Notes: a model not told the origin generated them from the letters alone. 64,000 nucleotides of DNA from Chryseobacterium sp. (GCA_031286615.1 JAITUA010000013.1:186001-250000), one strand, 5' to 3'. Shown: positions 51,416 to 59,612, counted from the stretch's first letter. A program made the numbers and translations.

Positions 51416-51944
51416 ATTTTAACGCTTTTGCAAATTCCCACATCACAATTCCGGCACATACACTTACGTTCAGAGAATGCTTTGTTCCGAGCTGCGGAAT
51501 TTCTAAAAATACATCAATATTAGGAAGAACCTCATCACTGATTCCTTCCACTTCGTTGCCTAAAATCAAGGCATATTTTTTCGATCTGTCAATCGTAAAA
51601 TCAGTAATAAGCTGGCTGTCGGTAGTCTGCTCAATCCCGATGATTTCGTATCCTTTGCTCTTCAGATCAGCAATCGCTGTATTGGTTTCTGTTTCATGAG
51701 ACCAGTCTACACTTTCTGTTGCTCCCAATGCCGCTTTATGAATCTCACGATGAGGTGGCTGCGGTGTGATCCCGCAAAGGATTATTTTTTCAATTAAAAA
51801 GGCATCTGCCGTTCTGAAGGCTGCACCTACATTGTGCATACTTCTGATATTATCTAAAATGATGACCAACGGAATTTTTTCAACCTTCTTAAATGTTTCT
51901 ACATCTATTCTGTTAAGTTCTTCCAGTTTTAGTTTCTGTACCAA
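51414..51944 (-). CDS. TrmH-family (SPOUT) RNA methyltransferase
   Basis: 176 aa. It methylates a ribose 2'-OH or base in tRNA or rRNA using SAM. The three SPOUT motifs are clear: 'VIILDNIRSMHNVGAAFRTA' (motif 1 Asn/Arg), 'YALILGNEVEGISDEVL' (motif 2) and 'LEIPQLGTKHSLNVSVCAGI' (motif 3, SAM-binding knot). It lacks the N-terminal RNA-binding extension of full-length TrmH or RlmB, so the target nucleotide is unknown. The YwqK-like gene lies 5 bp upstream on the same strand. Confidence 0.92.
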   Translation of the reverse strand: MVQKLKLEELNRIDVETFKKVEKIPLVIILDNIRSMHNVGAAFRTADAFLIEKIILCGITPQPPHREIHKAALGATESVDWSHETETNTAIADLKSKGYEIIGIEQTTDSQLITDFTIDRSKKYALILGNEVEGISDEVLPNIDVFLEIPQLGTKHSLNVSVCAGIVMWEFAKALK

Positions 51945-51949
51945 TTGTA

Positions 51950-52570
51950 TTATTTTGTTGAGATTAATTTTCCGTCTTGATAGACCTCTGTTTTTTCTAT
52001 GCTTCCGTCTTCACGGTAATGAACCCTGTTGCCATTTCTTTTGTCGTTGGCAAGCTCAGTTTCACGCTGCAACTTTCCTGATGGATAGAATACTTTCCAT
52101 TTTCCGGTCGCAAGGCCATTGTCATACTGGCCGATGTCTTTCACTGATTTTCCGTCTTCATGGAAGGTTTTGCTTTCTCCCTGTAATTTATTGAATTTAT
52201 AATTCGAAACTTCAGTTATTTTGCCGGCTGGAGAATAAAAAGTAGCGGTAAGGCTGTTATCATAAACATTCTTTTCTCCGTTTCTGAAAGCTTCTTTAGA
52301 AGTAAGCACTCCGTTTTTATCAAAATAGGACCATTCTTTTACTTTGAATCCTTTCTTATATTCTCCTTTCGACTGTATTTTTCCGTTATCATAATAAAAA
52401 ACAGCATCTCCGTCCAGTTTCCCTTTTTCCCATTCTACAGTATTTTTTACCTGTCCATTGTCATAGAATTCCTTGCAGGATCCTTCCTGTAATCCGTTTT
52501 TATATCCACAGGGTTTCTGTGCCAGCATCATGACAGAAGTGGAAAAAAACAATAGAAACATGTACTTCAT
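51950..52570 (-). CDS. YwqK/MORN-repeat exported protein
   Basis: 206 aa with a signal peptide (cleavage near 'MLAQ'). The body is built of about nine short repeats of the type 'EFYDNGQVKNTVEWEKGKLDG' (shown split: 'EFYDNGQVKN', 'TVEWEKGKLDG'), that is YDNGK..S.GEYK.G, typical of MORN/YwqK proteins. In some genomes such proteins are labelled antitoxins, but no toxin is adjacent. A role in binding to surface components is only a guess. The trmH-like gene follows after 5 bp. Confidence 0.88.
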   Translation of the reverse strand: MKYMFLLFFSTSVMMLAQKPCGYKNGLQEGSCKEFYDNGQVKNTVEWEKGKLDGDAVFYYDNGKIQSKGEYKKGFKVKEWSYFDKNGVLTSKEAFRNGEKNVYDNSLTATFYSPAGKITEVSNYKFNKLQGESKTFHEDGKSVKDIGQYDNGLATGKWKVFYPSGKLQRETELANDKRNGNRVHYREDGSIEKTEVYQDGKLISTK

Positions 52571-52602
52571 AGCTATTTTTATTTCAAAAATAGTAAAATA
52601 CT

Positions 52603-52610
52603 TATATTTG
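52603..52610 (+). promoter_or_regulatory. -7 element of the 52626 gene
   Basis: TATATTTG at 52603-52610 matches TAnnTTTG and lies 15 bp before the ATG. Confidence 0.5.
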
Positions 52611-52625
52611 ACTCAAAAATATACT

Positions 52626-53225
52626 ATGAAAAAATTATTCACATTATTCATATTGATGTGGGGATTTATGTATCTGGGAGCACAAAACACATATTATCCT
52701 CAAGCTTTTTTTGATAAAAAACTTGCCAGAGACATGCTGGGATTCGGAAATTCTACCATTGAAGGCGTTGCTTCTACCAAACAAAAGAACAACTGGGGTA
52801 TCAAGCCATTGCTTGGAGAAAAACATTATGCACCTAAAGGAACTGTTATTATGCTTTTTCCTGTAACGCCTTATTTCGAGGAGTTTTATGACATGAGAAG
52901 GAAATATGAAAACAAAAAGACAACAGTGTATATGTCTGAAGATGCTTTTAAATACAGAGTGGAAGCTTTAACGGATGATCACGGCAGGTTTAAATTCGAA
53001 AAACTGAAGCCCGGTAAATATTATATTGAAACAATTGTCAATTTTACGGCAACGGCAAGTTATCAGCAGCAGACAGGAACATCAGATGCTTATAACGGTT
53101 ATGGAGCTTATATGTATTCAACACCAATATACAGTACGTTTTTCTACGGATATTCTGCAGCCAACAGGGAAAGCAAATTTGTAGAGATAAAACAGGACGG
53201 CGAACTCAAAGAAATCAAGCTTTAA
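52626..53225 (+). CDS. Exported carboxypeptidase-regulatory-like protein
   Basis: 199 aa from ATG 52626; the frame is open further upstream into the opposite gene's promoter, but the -7 element at 52603 and the signal peptide 'MKKLFTLFILMWGFMYLGAQ' fix this start. The stretch 'VEALTDDHGRFKFEKLKPGK' followed by 'YYIETIVNF' is a transthyretin/carboxypeptidase regulatory strand pair. A Tyr-rich loop follows ('AYNGYGAYMYSTPIYSTFFY'). No enzyme motif is seen. It is convergent with bestrophin. Confidence 0.78.
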   Translation: MKKLFTLFILMWGFMYLGAQNTYYPQAFFDKKLARDMLGFGNSTIEGVASTKQKNNWGIKPLLGEKHYAPKGTVIMLFPVTPYFEEFYDMRRKYENKKTTVYMSEDAFKYRVEALTDDHGRFKFEKLKPGKYYIETIVNFTATASYQQQTGTSDAYNGYGAYMYSTPIYSTFFYGYSAANRESKFVEIKQDGELKEIKL

Positions 53226-53237
53226 AAGCTTGATTTT

Positions 53238-54116
53238 TTATTTTCTGATCATAATCTGATGTACATTCTTCTCAATATTCTGAGCTAAGGTCTCCATAGG
53301 AATATCATTTTCATCATTGTTGAAAGGATCTTCAATTTCTTCCGCAATCAGCTCAAGACTCATTAAAACATAATAGACGAAAACGGTAAGCGGAATCATG
53401 AAAAGCCCAATAGTGATCACATAAGCAATAGGCAGAGCAAAAACGTACAGGATAATAAATTTCTTGATGAAAGAAGAATAGGAATAGGGGATCGGAGTAT
53501 TTTTGATTCTCTCACAGCCTCCGCACACATCAAGAAATCCTGAAAGCTGAGTATCTAAATACAGCATTTCAATTTCTGAGATTTTGCCCTCTTTTTTTAA
53601 TAAGTTCAATTTATGGGTTAGCAGGATAACAATTTCACTTGGGCCATGATTTTTTAATGAACTTTCTATTTCAGAATAATCTTCATCCAACGCCAATCTT
53701 GTAGATTCTTTGGAAAGATGTTTGGCCAAAAAGTGAGGGAAATATTTTAAATATCTTGCAATCTGTTCAGCATCCTGACGGTTGTCACCAAGAATAGTAT
53801 TAATTTTTATAGCAAAATTTCTGGTGTCATTGACTAGTTTTCCCCAAAGCTTTCGGCCTTCCCACCATCTGTCATAAGCTGTATTGGTCCTGAAAACCAA
53901 TAAAAGAGAAAGTACAAAACCTAACAGAGAGTGAATCATTCCCACGTTACTGATTCCTGATTTTGAGGTAAGGTGAAGATATTCCACTTCCAGATACTGA
54001 ATTCCCCAGGAATAAAGTCCTATAAGAACCATGCTTGGAAAAAGGATCTTCAGCGTATCACTTTTGTGTAAACTGAAAAGGATTTTAAGGAAATGTTTGG
54101 TATTGTAGACTCTCAT
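53238..54116 (-). CDS. Bestrophin-family channel protein
   Basis: 292 aa from the ATG at 54116; a GTG six codons upstream is a weaker alternative. Bestrophins form pentameric ion channels. Four hydrophobic helices are seen (about 24-42, 51-68, 204-222, 225-245). Family blocks include 'LLVFRTNTAYDRWWEGRKLW', 'IPYSYSSFIKKFI' and 'EDPFNNDENDIPMETLAQNI', the last containing the acidic DPF region of the calcium clasp in eukaryotes. It is the UPF0187/RFP-TM type. Confidence 0.92.
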   Translation of the reverse strand: MRVYNTKHFLKILFSLHKSDTLKILFPSMVLIGLYSWGIQYLEVEYLHLTSKSGISNVGMIHSLLGFVLSLLLVFRTNTAYDRWWEGRKLWGKLVNDTRNFAIKINTILGDNRQDAEQIARYLKYFPHFLAKHLSKESTRLALDEDYSEIESSLKNHGPSEIVILLTHKLNLLKKEGKISEIEMLYLDTQLSGFLDVCGGCERIKNTPIPYSYSSFIKKFIILYVFALPIAYVITIGLFMIPLTVFVYYVLMSLELIAEEIEDPFNNDENDIPMETLAQNIEKNVHQIMIRK

Positions 54117-54173
54117 AAATTCACTTGTTACCACAAATATAATTTTTTCATCTGAGCTCTGCTAATAAAGTAA

Positions 54174-54320
54174 GGAAGTCTGAAGCCGGAAGAGGGAAGG
54201 TGTTGAAGCCGAAGAAGAGGTCTAAGTTCTCCATAAAAATCTTTTTATGGAATGATATATTGTATAGATGTTTGCAGGCAACCTTAACTCCCAGCTTCGC
54301 TCTTCCAGCTTCCAGCCCTT
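54174..54320. repeat. Palindromic intergenic element
   Basis: Outer arms: GAAGCCGGAAGAGGGAAG on the left and, inverted, GGAAGCTGGAAGAGCGAAG on the right (54283-54320). Inside sits CCATAAAAA-TC-TTTTTATGG (54231-54250). The structure, without any frame, resembles a non-coding palindromic repeat. Confidence 0.5.
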
Positions 54321-54384
54321 TTAATCTTAATTTTCTCAGGTTTTAAAAAAACACTATTTTTATTTCGCATTAAATACAAAATAC

Positions 54385-55260
54385 ATGATCCTCGAAAGCG
54401 TAGATATTGTAAATGATATCAGTAAAGAAGATTTTCAGAAAAATTATTTTAAAAAGCAAAAACCTCTTTTAATTAAGAATTTTGCCAGTAGATGGGATGC
54501 TTTTGACAAATGGAATCTGGCTTACATCCGGGAAAAAGCAGGAGATCAGGAAGTTCCGTTGTATGACAATAAGCCTGCAGATGCTGCCAAAAGTTCTGAC
54601 GCTCCGGTAGCCCAAATGAAAATGAAGGAGTATATTGATACCATAAAAAGTAAACCTTCGGATCTGCGTATCTTTTTCTATATCATTACAGACAGACTTC
54701 CTGAGCTGCTGAAAAACTTTACATATCCGGATTTGGGAATGAAATTTTTTAAGAGACTTCCAACATTATTCTTCGGGGGAAGTGATGCTCATGTTTTAAT
54801 GCATTATGATGTGGATTTGGGAGATTTTATGCATATTCATTTTGAAGGAAAGAAAAGAATTCTTTTATTTGATCAGAAACAGTCACCATTTTTATATAAA
54901 GTTCCTTTATCTGTTCATACAGTGTATGAGTTGGATTATGAAAATCCTGATTATGAAAAGTTTCCGGCCTTACAATATGCTAAAGGATATGAAATTTTTA
55001 TGGAACATGGTGATGCTCTTTTTATTCCCGGGGCCTTCTGGCACTTCAACAGATATCTTGAGCCCGGCTTTTCACTTTCATTAAGAGCGCTTCCGAACAA
55101 ACCGAATGTATTTGCCAATATGCTGTACCATGTTTTCATTATGAGATATACGGATAAGCTCATGAGAAAATTATTCAAAGCAAAATGGGTGAACTACAAG
55201 CAGAAATGGGCCTATAGGAAAAGTTCAGAGGCTTTGGAAAAACACCTTTCAAAAAAATAA
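54385..55260 (+). CDS. Cupin-like (JmjC-fold) dioxygenase-type protein
   Basis: 291 aa. The Fe(II) triad H-x-D...H is present: His140 and Asp142 in 'VLMHYDVDLGDFMHIHFEGK', and His220 in 'IPGAFWHFNRYLEP'. The N-terminal 'KPLLIKNFASRWDAFDKW' is the usual cupin_8/JmjC start. Such enzymes hydroxylate proteins or small molecules using 2-oxoglutarate. The target is unknown. It reads alone between the palindromic element and a second intergenic repeat. Confidence 0.9.
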   Translation: MILESVDIVNDISKEDFQKNYFKKQKPLLIKNFASRWDAFDKWNLAYIREKAGDQEVPLYDNKPADAAKSSDAPVAQMKMKEYIDTIKSKPSDLRIFFYIITDRLPELLKNFTYPDLGMKFFKRLPTLFFGGSDAHVLMHYDVDLGDFMHIHFEGKKRILLFDQKQSPFLYKVPLSVHTVYELDYENPDYEKFPALQYAKGYEIFMEHGDALFIPGAFWHFNRYLEPGFSLSLRALPNKPNVFANMLYHVFIMRYTDKLMRKLFKAKWVNYKQKWAYRKSSEALEKHLSKK

Positions 55261-55323
55261 ATATTATACATTTGATAATTTTAAAGCATTGAGCGCAAGG
55301 CTTAGGGATATCTGCTGATAAAG

Positions 55324-55428
55324 GTTCGCAAAGACGTTTCACTCAGCGAAGAAATTTCGCCAATTGCTAAGTGAACGCCTTTGCGAACGAAAAATAAGAA
55401 GATACAAAATCAATTGTCTTTGTATCTT
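55324..55428. repeat. Two adjacent inverted repeats
   Basis: GTTCGCAAAG (55324-55333) pairs with CTTTGCGAAC (55379-55388), extended by CACT.AGC/GCT.AGTG. AAGATACAAA (55399-55408) pairs with TTTGTATCTT (55419-55428). The 186-bp gap after the cupin gene holds no gene. Similar words occur at 46875-47040. Confidence 0.55.
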
Positions 55429-55446
55429 AGCGTTAAATTTTTGAAC

Positions 55447-55977
55447 TTATTTATTGATAAGCCCAAAGATTGTTGCATCCACAAATTTTCCTTTTTCAAA
55501 AAAATAATCTTTCAGCGTTCCTTCTTTGCTGAAATTTAAAGAAGATAAAAGCCTTTCAGAAGAAATATTGGAAGGATCAATGAATGCATCCACACGGTGA
55601 AGTCTCATGGTTTCAAATCCGAAAGTCAGGATAGGAAGAATGGCTTCTTTCATATAAGACTGCTGCCAGAATTTTGGATTGAGCTCATAGCCGATTTCAG
55701 CTCTGAAATGTTCTCTATACCAGTTGTGATAACCGCAGGTACCGATCACTTTTTTTTCAGATTTTAGTTCCAGCGCCCATCGGAATCCTTTCCCTTTTTC
55801 AAACTCACTGTTAAAATGTTGAATAATGCGTTGGGAGTCCTCTTCTGTTTTGAAGGTTTCCAGATCATAATATTCCATGACTTCATCCAGAGAAAAGTAC
55901 TCGAACAGGTCTTGGGTATCATTGAAAGTGAGCTGGCGTAAAATAAGCCTTTCAGTCTCTAAGACAGGAAATTCCAT
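55447..55977 (-). CDS. GNAT-family N-acetyltransferase (RimJ/RimL-like)
   Basis: 176 aa. 'VLETERLILRQLTFNDTQDL' opens the protein. The acetyl-CoA region 'EIGYELNPKFWQQSYMKEAI' and 'DPSNISSERLLSSLNFSKEG' follow. It is the ribosomal-alanine acetyltransferase type, a different paralog from the one at 32055. The substrate is unknown. It is divergent from mutS. Confidence 0.9.
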   Translation of the reverse strand: MEFPVLETERLILRQLTFNDTQDLFEYFSLDEVMEYYDLETFKTEEDSQRIIQHFNSEFEKGKGFRWALELKSEKKVIGTCGYHNWYREHFRAEIGYELNPKFWQQSYMKEAILPILTFGFETMRLHRVDAFIDPSNISSERLLSSLNFSKEGTLKDYFFEKGKFVDATIFGLINK

Positions 55978-56103
55978 AAATAATGCGATTTGATGGGTGA
56001 AAAGTACGATTAATTACTGATAAAGAAAAGTCGGGAAGATTAACCTCTAAACAATTCTCTTACCCTGAATTTATTTTTCTAAATTTGGGGCTCATTTTTT
56101 ACT

Positions 56104-58698
56104 ATGGCAAAAGCAGCGAAGAAAGAAACCCCATTAATGACACAGTACAATACCATCAAGGCGAAATATCCTGATGCGCTATTATTATTCAGGGTTGGGG
56201 ATTTTTATGAAACTTTTGGGCGGGATGCTGTCAGAACTTCTCAGATTCTGGGTATTGTGCTTACCAAAAGAGCTAATGGCGAAGGGCATATAGAGCTTGC
56301 CGGGTTTCCACATCACTCTGTAGATTCTTATCTTCCAAAATTGGTAAGGGCAGGGATGAGAGTAGCGATCTGTGATCAGCTTGAAGATCCTAAAATGGTG
56401 AAGGGTATTGTAAAACGTGGCGTTACTGAATTGGTTACGCCGGGAGTTACCTTTAATGACCAGGTTTTAAATTCAAAAAAGAATAATTTCCTGCTTTCTT
56501 TACACAAGGAAAAAGAGAAATATGGAATCGCTTTAGTGGATATCTCTACCGGCGAGTTCCTGGTAAGTGAAGGGAATCTGGAGAAGTTGCTGCACATTGT
56601 CAATACTTTTGATCCCAGCGAGATTATTTACCAGAGAAGTGTGCAGATTCCGGAGCAGATTAAAAACAGAAGTGCCTTTAAGCTGGAAGACTGGGCTTTT
56701 CAATATAATTTTGCCTACGAAAAATTAACAAACCACTTCAAAACCAATTCGTTAAAGGGGTTTGGTGTAGAAAACCTTCCGTTGGCTATTACGTCAGCAG
56801 GAGCCATTTTTGCCTATCTGGTAGAAGATACCCATCATAATCTGTTGGCACACATTACCAAACTTCAGATCATTCCGCAGGAAGATTATCTGATGATGGA
56901 TAATTTTACCCTGAGAAACCTTGAAATTGTTTATCCAAGCAATCCACAGGGAAAATCTCTGCTGGATATCATTGATAAAACCTCTACTCCGATGGGAGGA
57001 AGGCTTTTGAGAAGAAGAATCATTCTTCCCTTAAAATCAGTGAACGAGATTATGAGAAGACTTTCTCTGATTGATTTCTTAAACGAAAATGATCATCTGA
57101 AATATGAGATCTGCCAGCTTTTGAAATCGATTTCTGACCTTGACCGATTAATGGGAAAACTGGCGGCAGAAAAAATTTCACCTAAAGAACTGGGATATCT
57201 TCGCCAAAGTTTAATTAATATCCATAAAATCAAAGCCTTATTGCATCCTCATGCAGATGTGCTGGCGTGGCTGGAACCTTTGTTTGATCTTGAAGAACTG
57301 ATTAAGTTTCTGCAGAATCATCTTAATGAAGAACTTCCGGTAAATATTGCCAAAGGAAATATCATTAAAGAAGGTGTTTCTGAGGAGCTTGACAGATTGA
57401 GAAATCTACAGAATAAAGGACGTGGATTCCTGGATGAAATGTGCCAGAGAGAGATTGACAGAACAGGTATTACAAGCCTTAAAATTGATTTTAATAACGT
57501 TTTCGGATATTATATAGAAGTTCGAAATACACATAAAGATAAAGTTCCGGATGATTGGGTAAGAAAGCAGACTTTGGTGAATGCTGAAAGATATATTACC
57601 GAAGAATTAAAGGAATACGAAAGTCAGATTCTGGGTGCCGAAGAAAAAATAGGGGTTCTGGAAAATTCGCTGTACAGAAGCTTATGTGCAGAAACGATGG
57701 TTTATATTGACCAGATCCAGGGAAACTCCAATATCATTGCCCAGCTTGATGTGGCTGCAGGATTATCTGAATTGGCTGTTTCTGAAAGCTACACAAAACC
57801 TGTTTTAAATGACGGTTATGCCATAGACTTAAAAGAAGCCAGACACCCGATTATTGAGAATGCACTTCCGTTGGGTGAAAAGTATATTCCTAATGATATC
57901 TTCCTGGATAAAGATTCCCAGCAGATCATTATGGTGACAGGACCGAACATGGCCGGTAAATCTGCCATTCTGCGTCAGACGGCTATTGTATGCCTGTTGG
58001 CTCAGATCGGAAGTTTTGTGCCTGCAAAACACGCTGAGATCGGGATGTTGGATAAAATCTTTACAAGGGTAGGAGCTACAGACAATATCTCTGCAGGTGA
58101 ATCTACTTTCATGGTAGAAATGAACGAGGCTGCGAATATTTTGAACAATATTTCAGAGCGAAGCCTTATTTTGCTGGACGAAATCGGTCGTGGGACTTCC
58201 ACTTATGACGGGGTTTCTATTGCATGGGCAATTGCAGAATACCTTCATCAGCATCCAACACAATCCAAGACTTTGTTTGCCACGCATTATCATGAGCTGA
58301 ATGAAATGACTGTCAATTTCGAAAGGGTAAAAAATTTCCATGTTTCTATTCAGGAAAATAAAGGAAATATCATTTTCCTGAGAAAGCTCGTTCCTGGTGG
58401 AAGTGAGCACAGTTTCGGTATTCATGTGGCAAAACTGGCGGGAATGCCTGCCAAAGTGGTTAACAGAGCCAATGAAATTCTTAAAACCCTTGAAGCAAGC
58501 AGAACTCAGGGAAGTGGAGGTACTTCTGAGAGTATCAAGAGAGTCACGGAGGAAAATATGCAGCTCTCTTTCTTTCAGCTGGATGATCCTGTTCTGGAAA
58601 ATATCCGTGAGGAATTGACGAAAATAGATATTAATACATTAACACCTATTGAAGCTTTAATGAAGCTAAATGCAATAAAAAAAATGATTGGAGGTTAA
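56104..58698 (+). CDS. mutS: DNA mismatch repair protein MutS
   Basis: 864 aa. It recognises mismatches and starts repair with MutL. The mismatch-binding motif 'LLFRVGDFYETFGRDAVR' (F-x-E) is near 29-46. The lever and clamp follow, then the ATPase with Walker A 'TGPNMAGKSAILRQ' (Lys619), the 'STFMVEMNEAANIL' block, Walker B 'SLILLDEIGRGTSTYDG' and 'LFATHYHEL'. It is the full-length MutS1 type. The stop codon overlaps a terminator hairpin shared with the peptide genes. Confidence 0.97.
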   Translation: MAKAAKKETPLMTQYNTIKAKYPDALLLFRVGDFYETFGRDAVRTSQILGIVLTKRANGEGHIELAGFPHHSVDSYLPKLVRAGMRVAICDQLEDPKMVKGIVKRGVTELVTPGVTFNDQVLNSKKNNFLLSLHKEKEKYGIALVDISTGEFLVSEGNLEKLLHIVNTFDPSEIIYQRSVQIPEQIKNRSAFKLEDWAFQYNFAYEKLTNHFKTNSLKGFGVENLPLAITSAGAIFAYLVEDTHHNLLAHITKLQIIPQEDYLMMDNFTLRNLEIVYPSNPQGKSLLDIIDKTSTPMGGRLLRRRIILPLKSVNEIMRRLSLIDFLNENDHLKYEICQLLKSISDLDRLMGKLAAEKISPKELGYLRQSLINIHKIKALLHPHADVLAWLEPLFDLEELIKFLQNHLNEELPVNIAKGNIIKEGVSEELDRLRNLQNKGRGFLDEMCQREIDRTGITSLKIDFNNVFGYYIEVRNTHKDKVPDDWVRKQTLVNAERYITEELKEYESQILGAEEKIGVLENSLYRSLCAETMVYIDQIQGNSNIIAQLDVAAGLSELAVSESYTKPVLNDGYAIDLKEARHPIIENALPLGEKYIPNDIFLDKDSQQIIMVTGPNMAGKSAILRQTAIVCLLAQIGSFVPAKHAEIGMLDKIFTRVGATDNISAGESTFMVEMNEAANILNNISERSLILLDEIGRGTSTYDGVSIAWAIAEYLHQHPTQSKTLFATHYHELNEMTVNFERVKNFHVSIQENKGNIIFLRKLVPGGSEHSFGIHVAKLAGMPAKVVNRANEILKTLEASRTQGSGGTSESIKRVTEENMQLSFFQLDDPVLENIREELTKIDINTLTPIEALMKLNAIKKMIGG

Positions 58699-58714
58699 TC
58701 CAATCATTTTTTTT
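58677..58714. terminator. Bidirectional terminator at the end of mutS
   Basis: AAAAAAATGATTGG, loop AGGTTAAT, CCAATCATTTTTTTT. The loop contains the mutS stop. The same hairpin can end the leftward peptide transcript. Confidence 0.85.
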
Positions 58715-58734
58715 AAATAATGTTTAAAGTTTGA

Positions 58735-58893
58735 TTAGCAGCAATAGCCGTCTTTACCTCTTGGGCCGATAATAAGGAAGTGATTTACTCCTCTTAGTTT
58801 GCATAAACCTTCTGCGCAGGCTGATGCACTTCCGTTAATTTCTTTAAGCTCGGTTTTAGTGAGTCTTTTTGTTTTAAGGTTTGAATTTTTCAT
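58735..58893 (-). CDS. Bacteriocin-like precursor peptide B1
   Basis: 52 aa, read from the ATG at 58893. The leader 'RLTKTELKEINGSASA' has GS where its three neighbours have GG. Core Cys are at 26, 31, 51 and 52, ending 'GPRGKDGYCC'. It is the last of four tandem homologs with the plan leader, C-x4/5-C, a loop of about 17-19 residues, and D-G-(Y/F)-C-C. Likely a secreted, processed peptide; activity is unknown. The altered cleavage site may affect processing. Confidence 0.82.
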   Translation of the reverse strand: MKNSNLKTKRLTKTELKEINGSASACAEGLCKLRGVNHFLIIGPRGKDGYCC

Positions 58894-58923
58894 ATTTTCC
58901 CTGTTTACATGGTATAAACTTGG

Positions 58924-59091
58924 TTAACAGCAAAATCCATCCTGCATGCCAGGCACTCCTGAGCGTTCTTCTCCGGTGTGGGGATCTGTGCAGCTTATTA
59001 CTCTTGGGCAGATGGGTCTGTTGGCTCCTCCGCTGATCTCTTTAAGCTCATTTTTACTAAGCTTTCTTTTTTGATTTTTTGAATTTCTCAT
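58924..59091 (-). CDS. Bacteriocin-like precursor peptide B2
   Basis: 55 aa. Leader 'KRKLSKNELKEISGG', then a core with Cys28 ('PICPRVISC', Cys34) and a tail 'PGMQDGFCC' (Cys54, Cys55). It is the most divergent core of the four ('TDPHTGEERSG' in the loop). It lies 30 bp upstream of B1, beyond a terminator that follows B3, so B2 and B1 may form their own transcript. Confidence 0.82.
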   Translation of the reverse strand: MRNSKNQKRKLSKNELKEISGGANRPICPRVISCTDPHTGEERSGVPGMQDGFCC

Positions 59092-59194
59092 AATAATTTG
59101 AATTTGGTAAAAGCTAATTTACAAGTTATTTTATTATGTTCAAAATATTGTGAGTCAAATTGTTAACTTTTTTGTCGCTGAAAAGTCATTCCAT

Positions 59195-59223
59195 AAAAAA
59201 AGATTGAGGGCAGCCTCAATCCT
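59195..59223 (-). terminator. Terminator between peptides B3 and B2
   Basis: Minus strand: GATTGAGG, loop CTGC, CCTCAATC then seven T (the A run at 59195-59201 on the plus strand). Confidence 0.85.
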
Positions 59224-59249
59224 TATTATTTAACAAAGTTTTTTTGATA

Positions 59250-59408
59250 TTAACAGCAATATCCGTCTCTTCCTACAGGTCCTATTACAAACTCGCCGTC
59301 ACCTCTGTCACAAAGTCCTTCCGGGCATACAACAGGGCCGTTACCTCCGTTAATTTCTTTCAATTCGTTTTTGGTAAGCTTTCTTTTCTGAATGTTTGAT
59401 TTTTTCAT
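59250..59408 (-). CDS. Bacteriocin-like precursor peptide B3
   Basis: 52 aa. Leader 'KRKLTKNELKEINGG'. Core 'NGPVVCPEGLCDRGDGEFVI' with Cys28 and Cys33, then 'GPVGRDGYCC' (Cys51, Cys52). It is nearest to B4 and B1. The double glycine is a standard cleavage site for C39-type exporter proteases, which are not encoded nearby as an intact enzyme. Confidence 0.83.
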   Translation of the reverse strand: MKKSNIQKRKLTKNELKEINGGNGPVVCPEGLCDRGDGEFVIGPVGRDGYCC

Positions 59409-59450
59409 GATAATTTTAGTTTTGATTTGATTTTTCTTGAATTTTTTTGA

Positions 59451-59612
59451 TTAGCAACAGAATCCGTCTTTTCCTACAAGACCCGGAACCATTTCTCCTG
59501 AATCAGGATGTGTACAGAACCCTCGAAGGCATCTTGGAGGAAGTGCTCCACCATTAATTTCTTTTAGTTCGCTTTTGGAAAGCTTTCTCTTTTGAGTGTT
59601 TGATTTTTTCAT
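59451..59612 (-). CDS. Bacteriocin-like precursor peptide B4
   Basis: 53 aa, first in the series. Leader 'KRKLSKSELKEINGG', core 'ALPPRCLRGFCTHPDSGEMV' with Cys28 and Cys33, tail 'GLVGKDGFCC' (Cys52, Cys53). A TATATTTG -7 element lies at 59643-59636 on the minus strand, 24 bp upstream of the ATG, so B4 is the likely start of the transcript with B3. Confidence 0.83.
   Translation of the reverse strand: MKKSNTQKRKLSKSELKEINGGALPPRCLRGFCTHPDSGEMVPGLVGKDGFCC

Noticed and set aside
51950-52570. YwqK-like protein as an antitoxin with a neighbouring toxin
   Set aside because: No small toxin-like gene is next to it. The neighbours are a SPOUT methyltransferase and an exported protein, so a toxin-antitoxin system is not supported.
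52561-52610. The -7 region of the 52626 gene (TATATTTGACTCAAAAATA) looks like the three repeat-bearing promoters
   Set aside because: No TTCGG repeat pair lies about 32 bp upstream, so it is treated as an ordinary -7 element and not part of the LytTR set.
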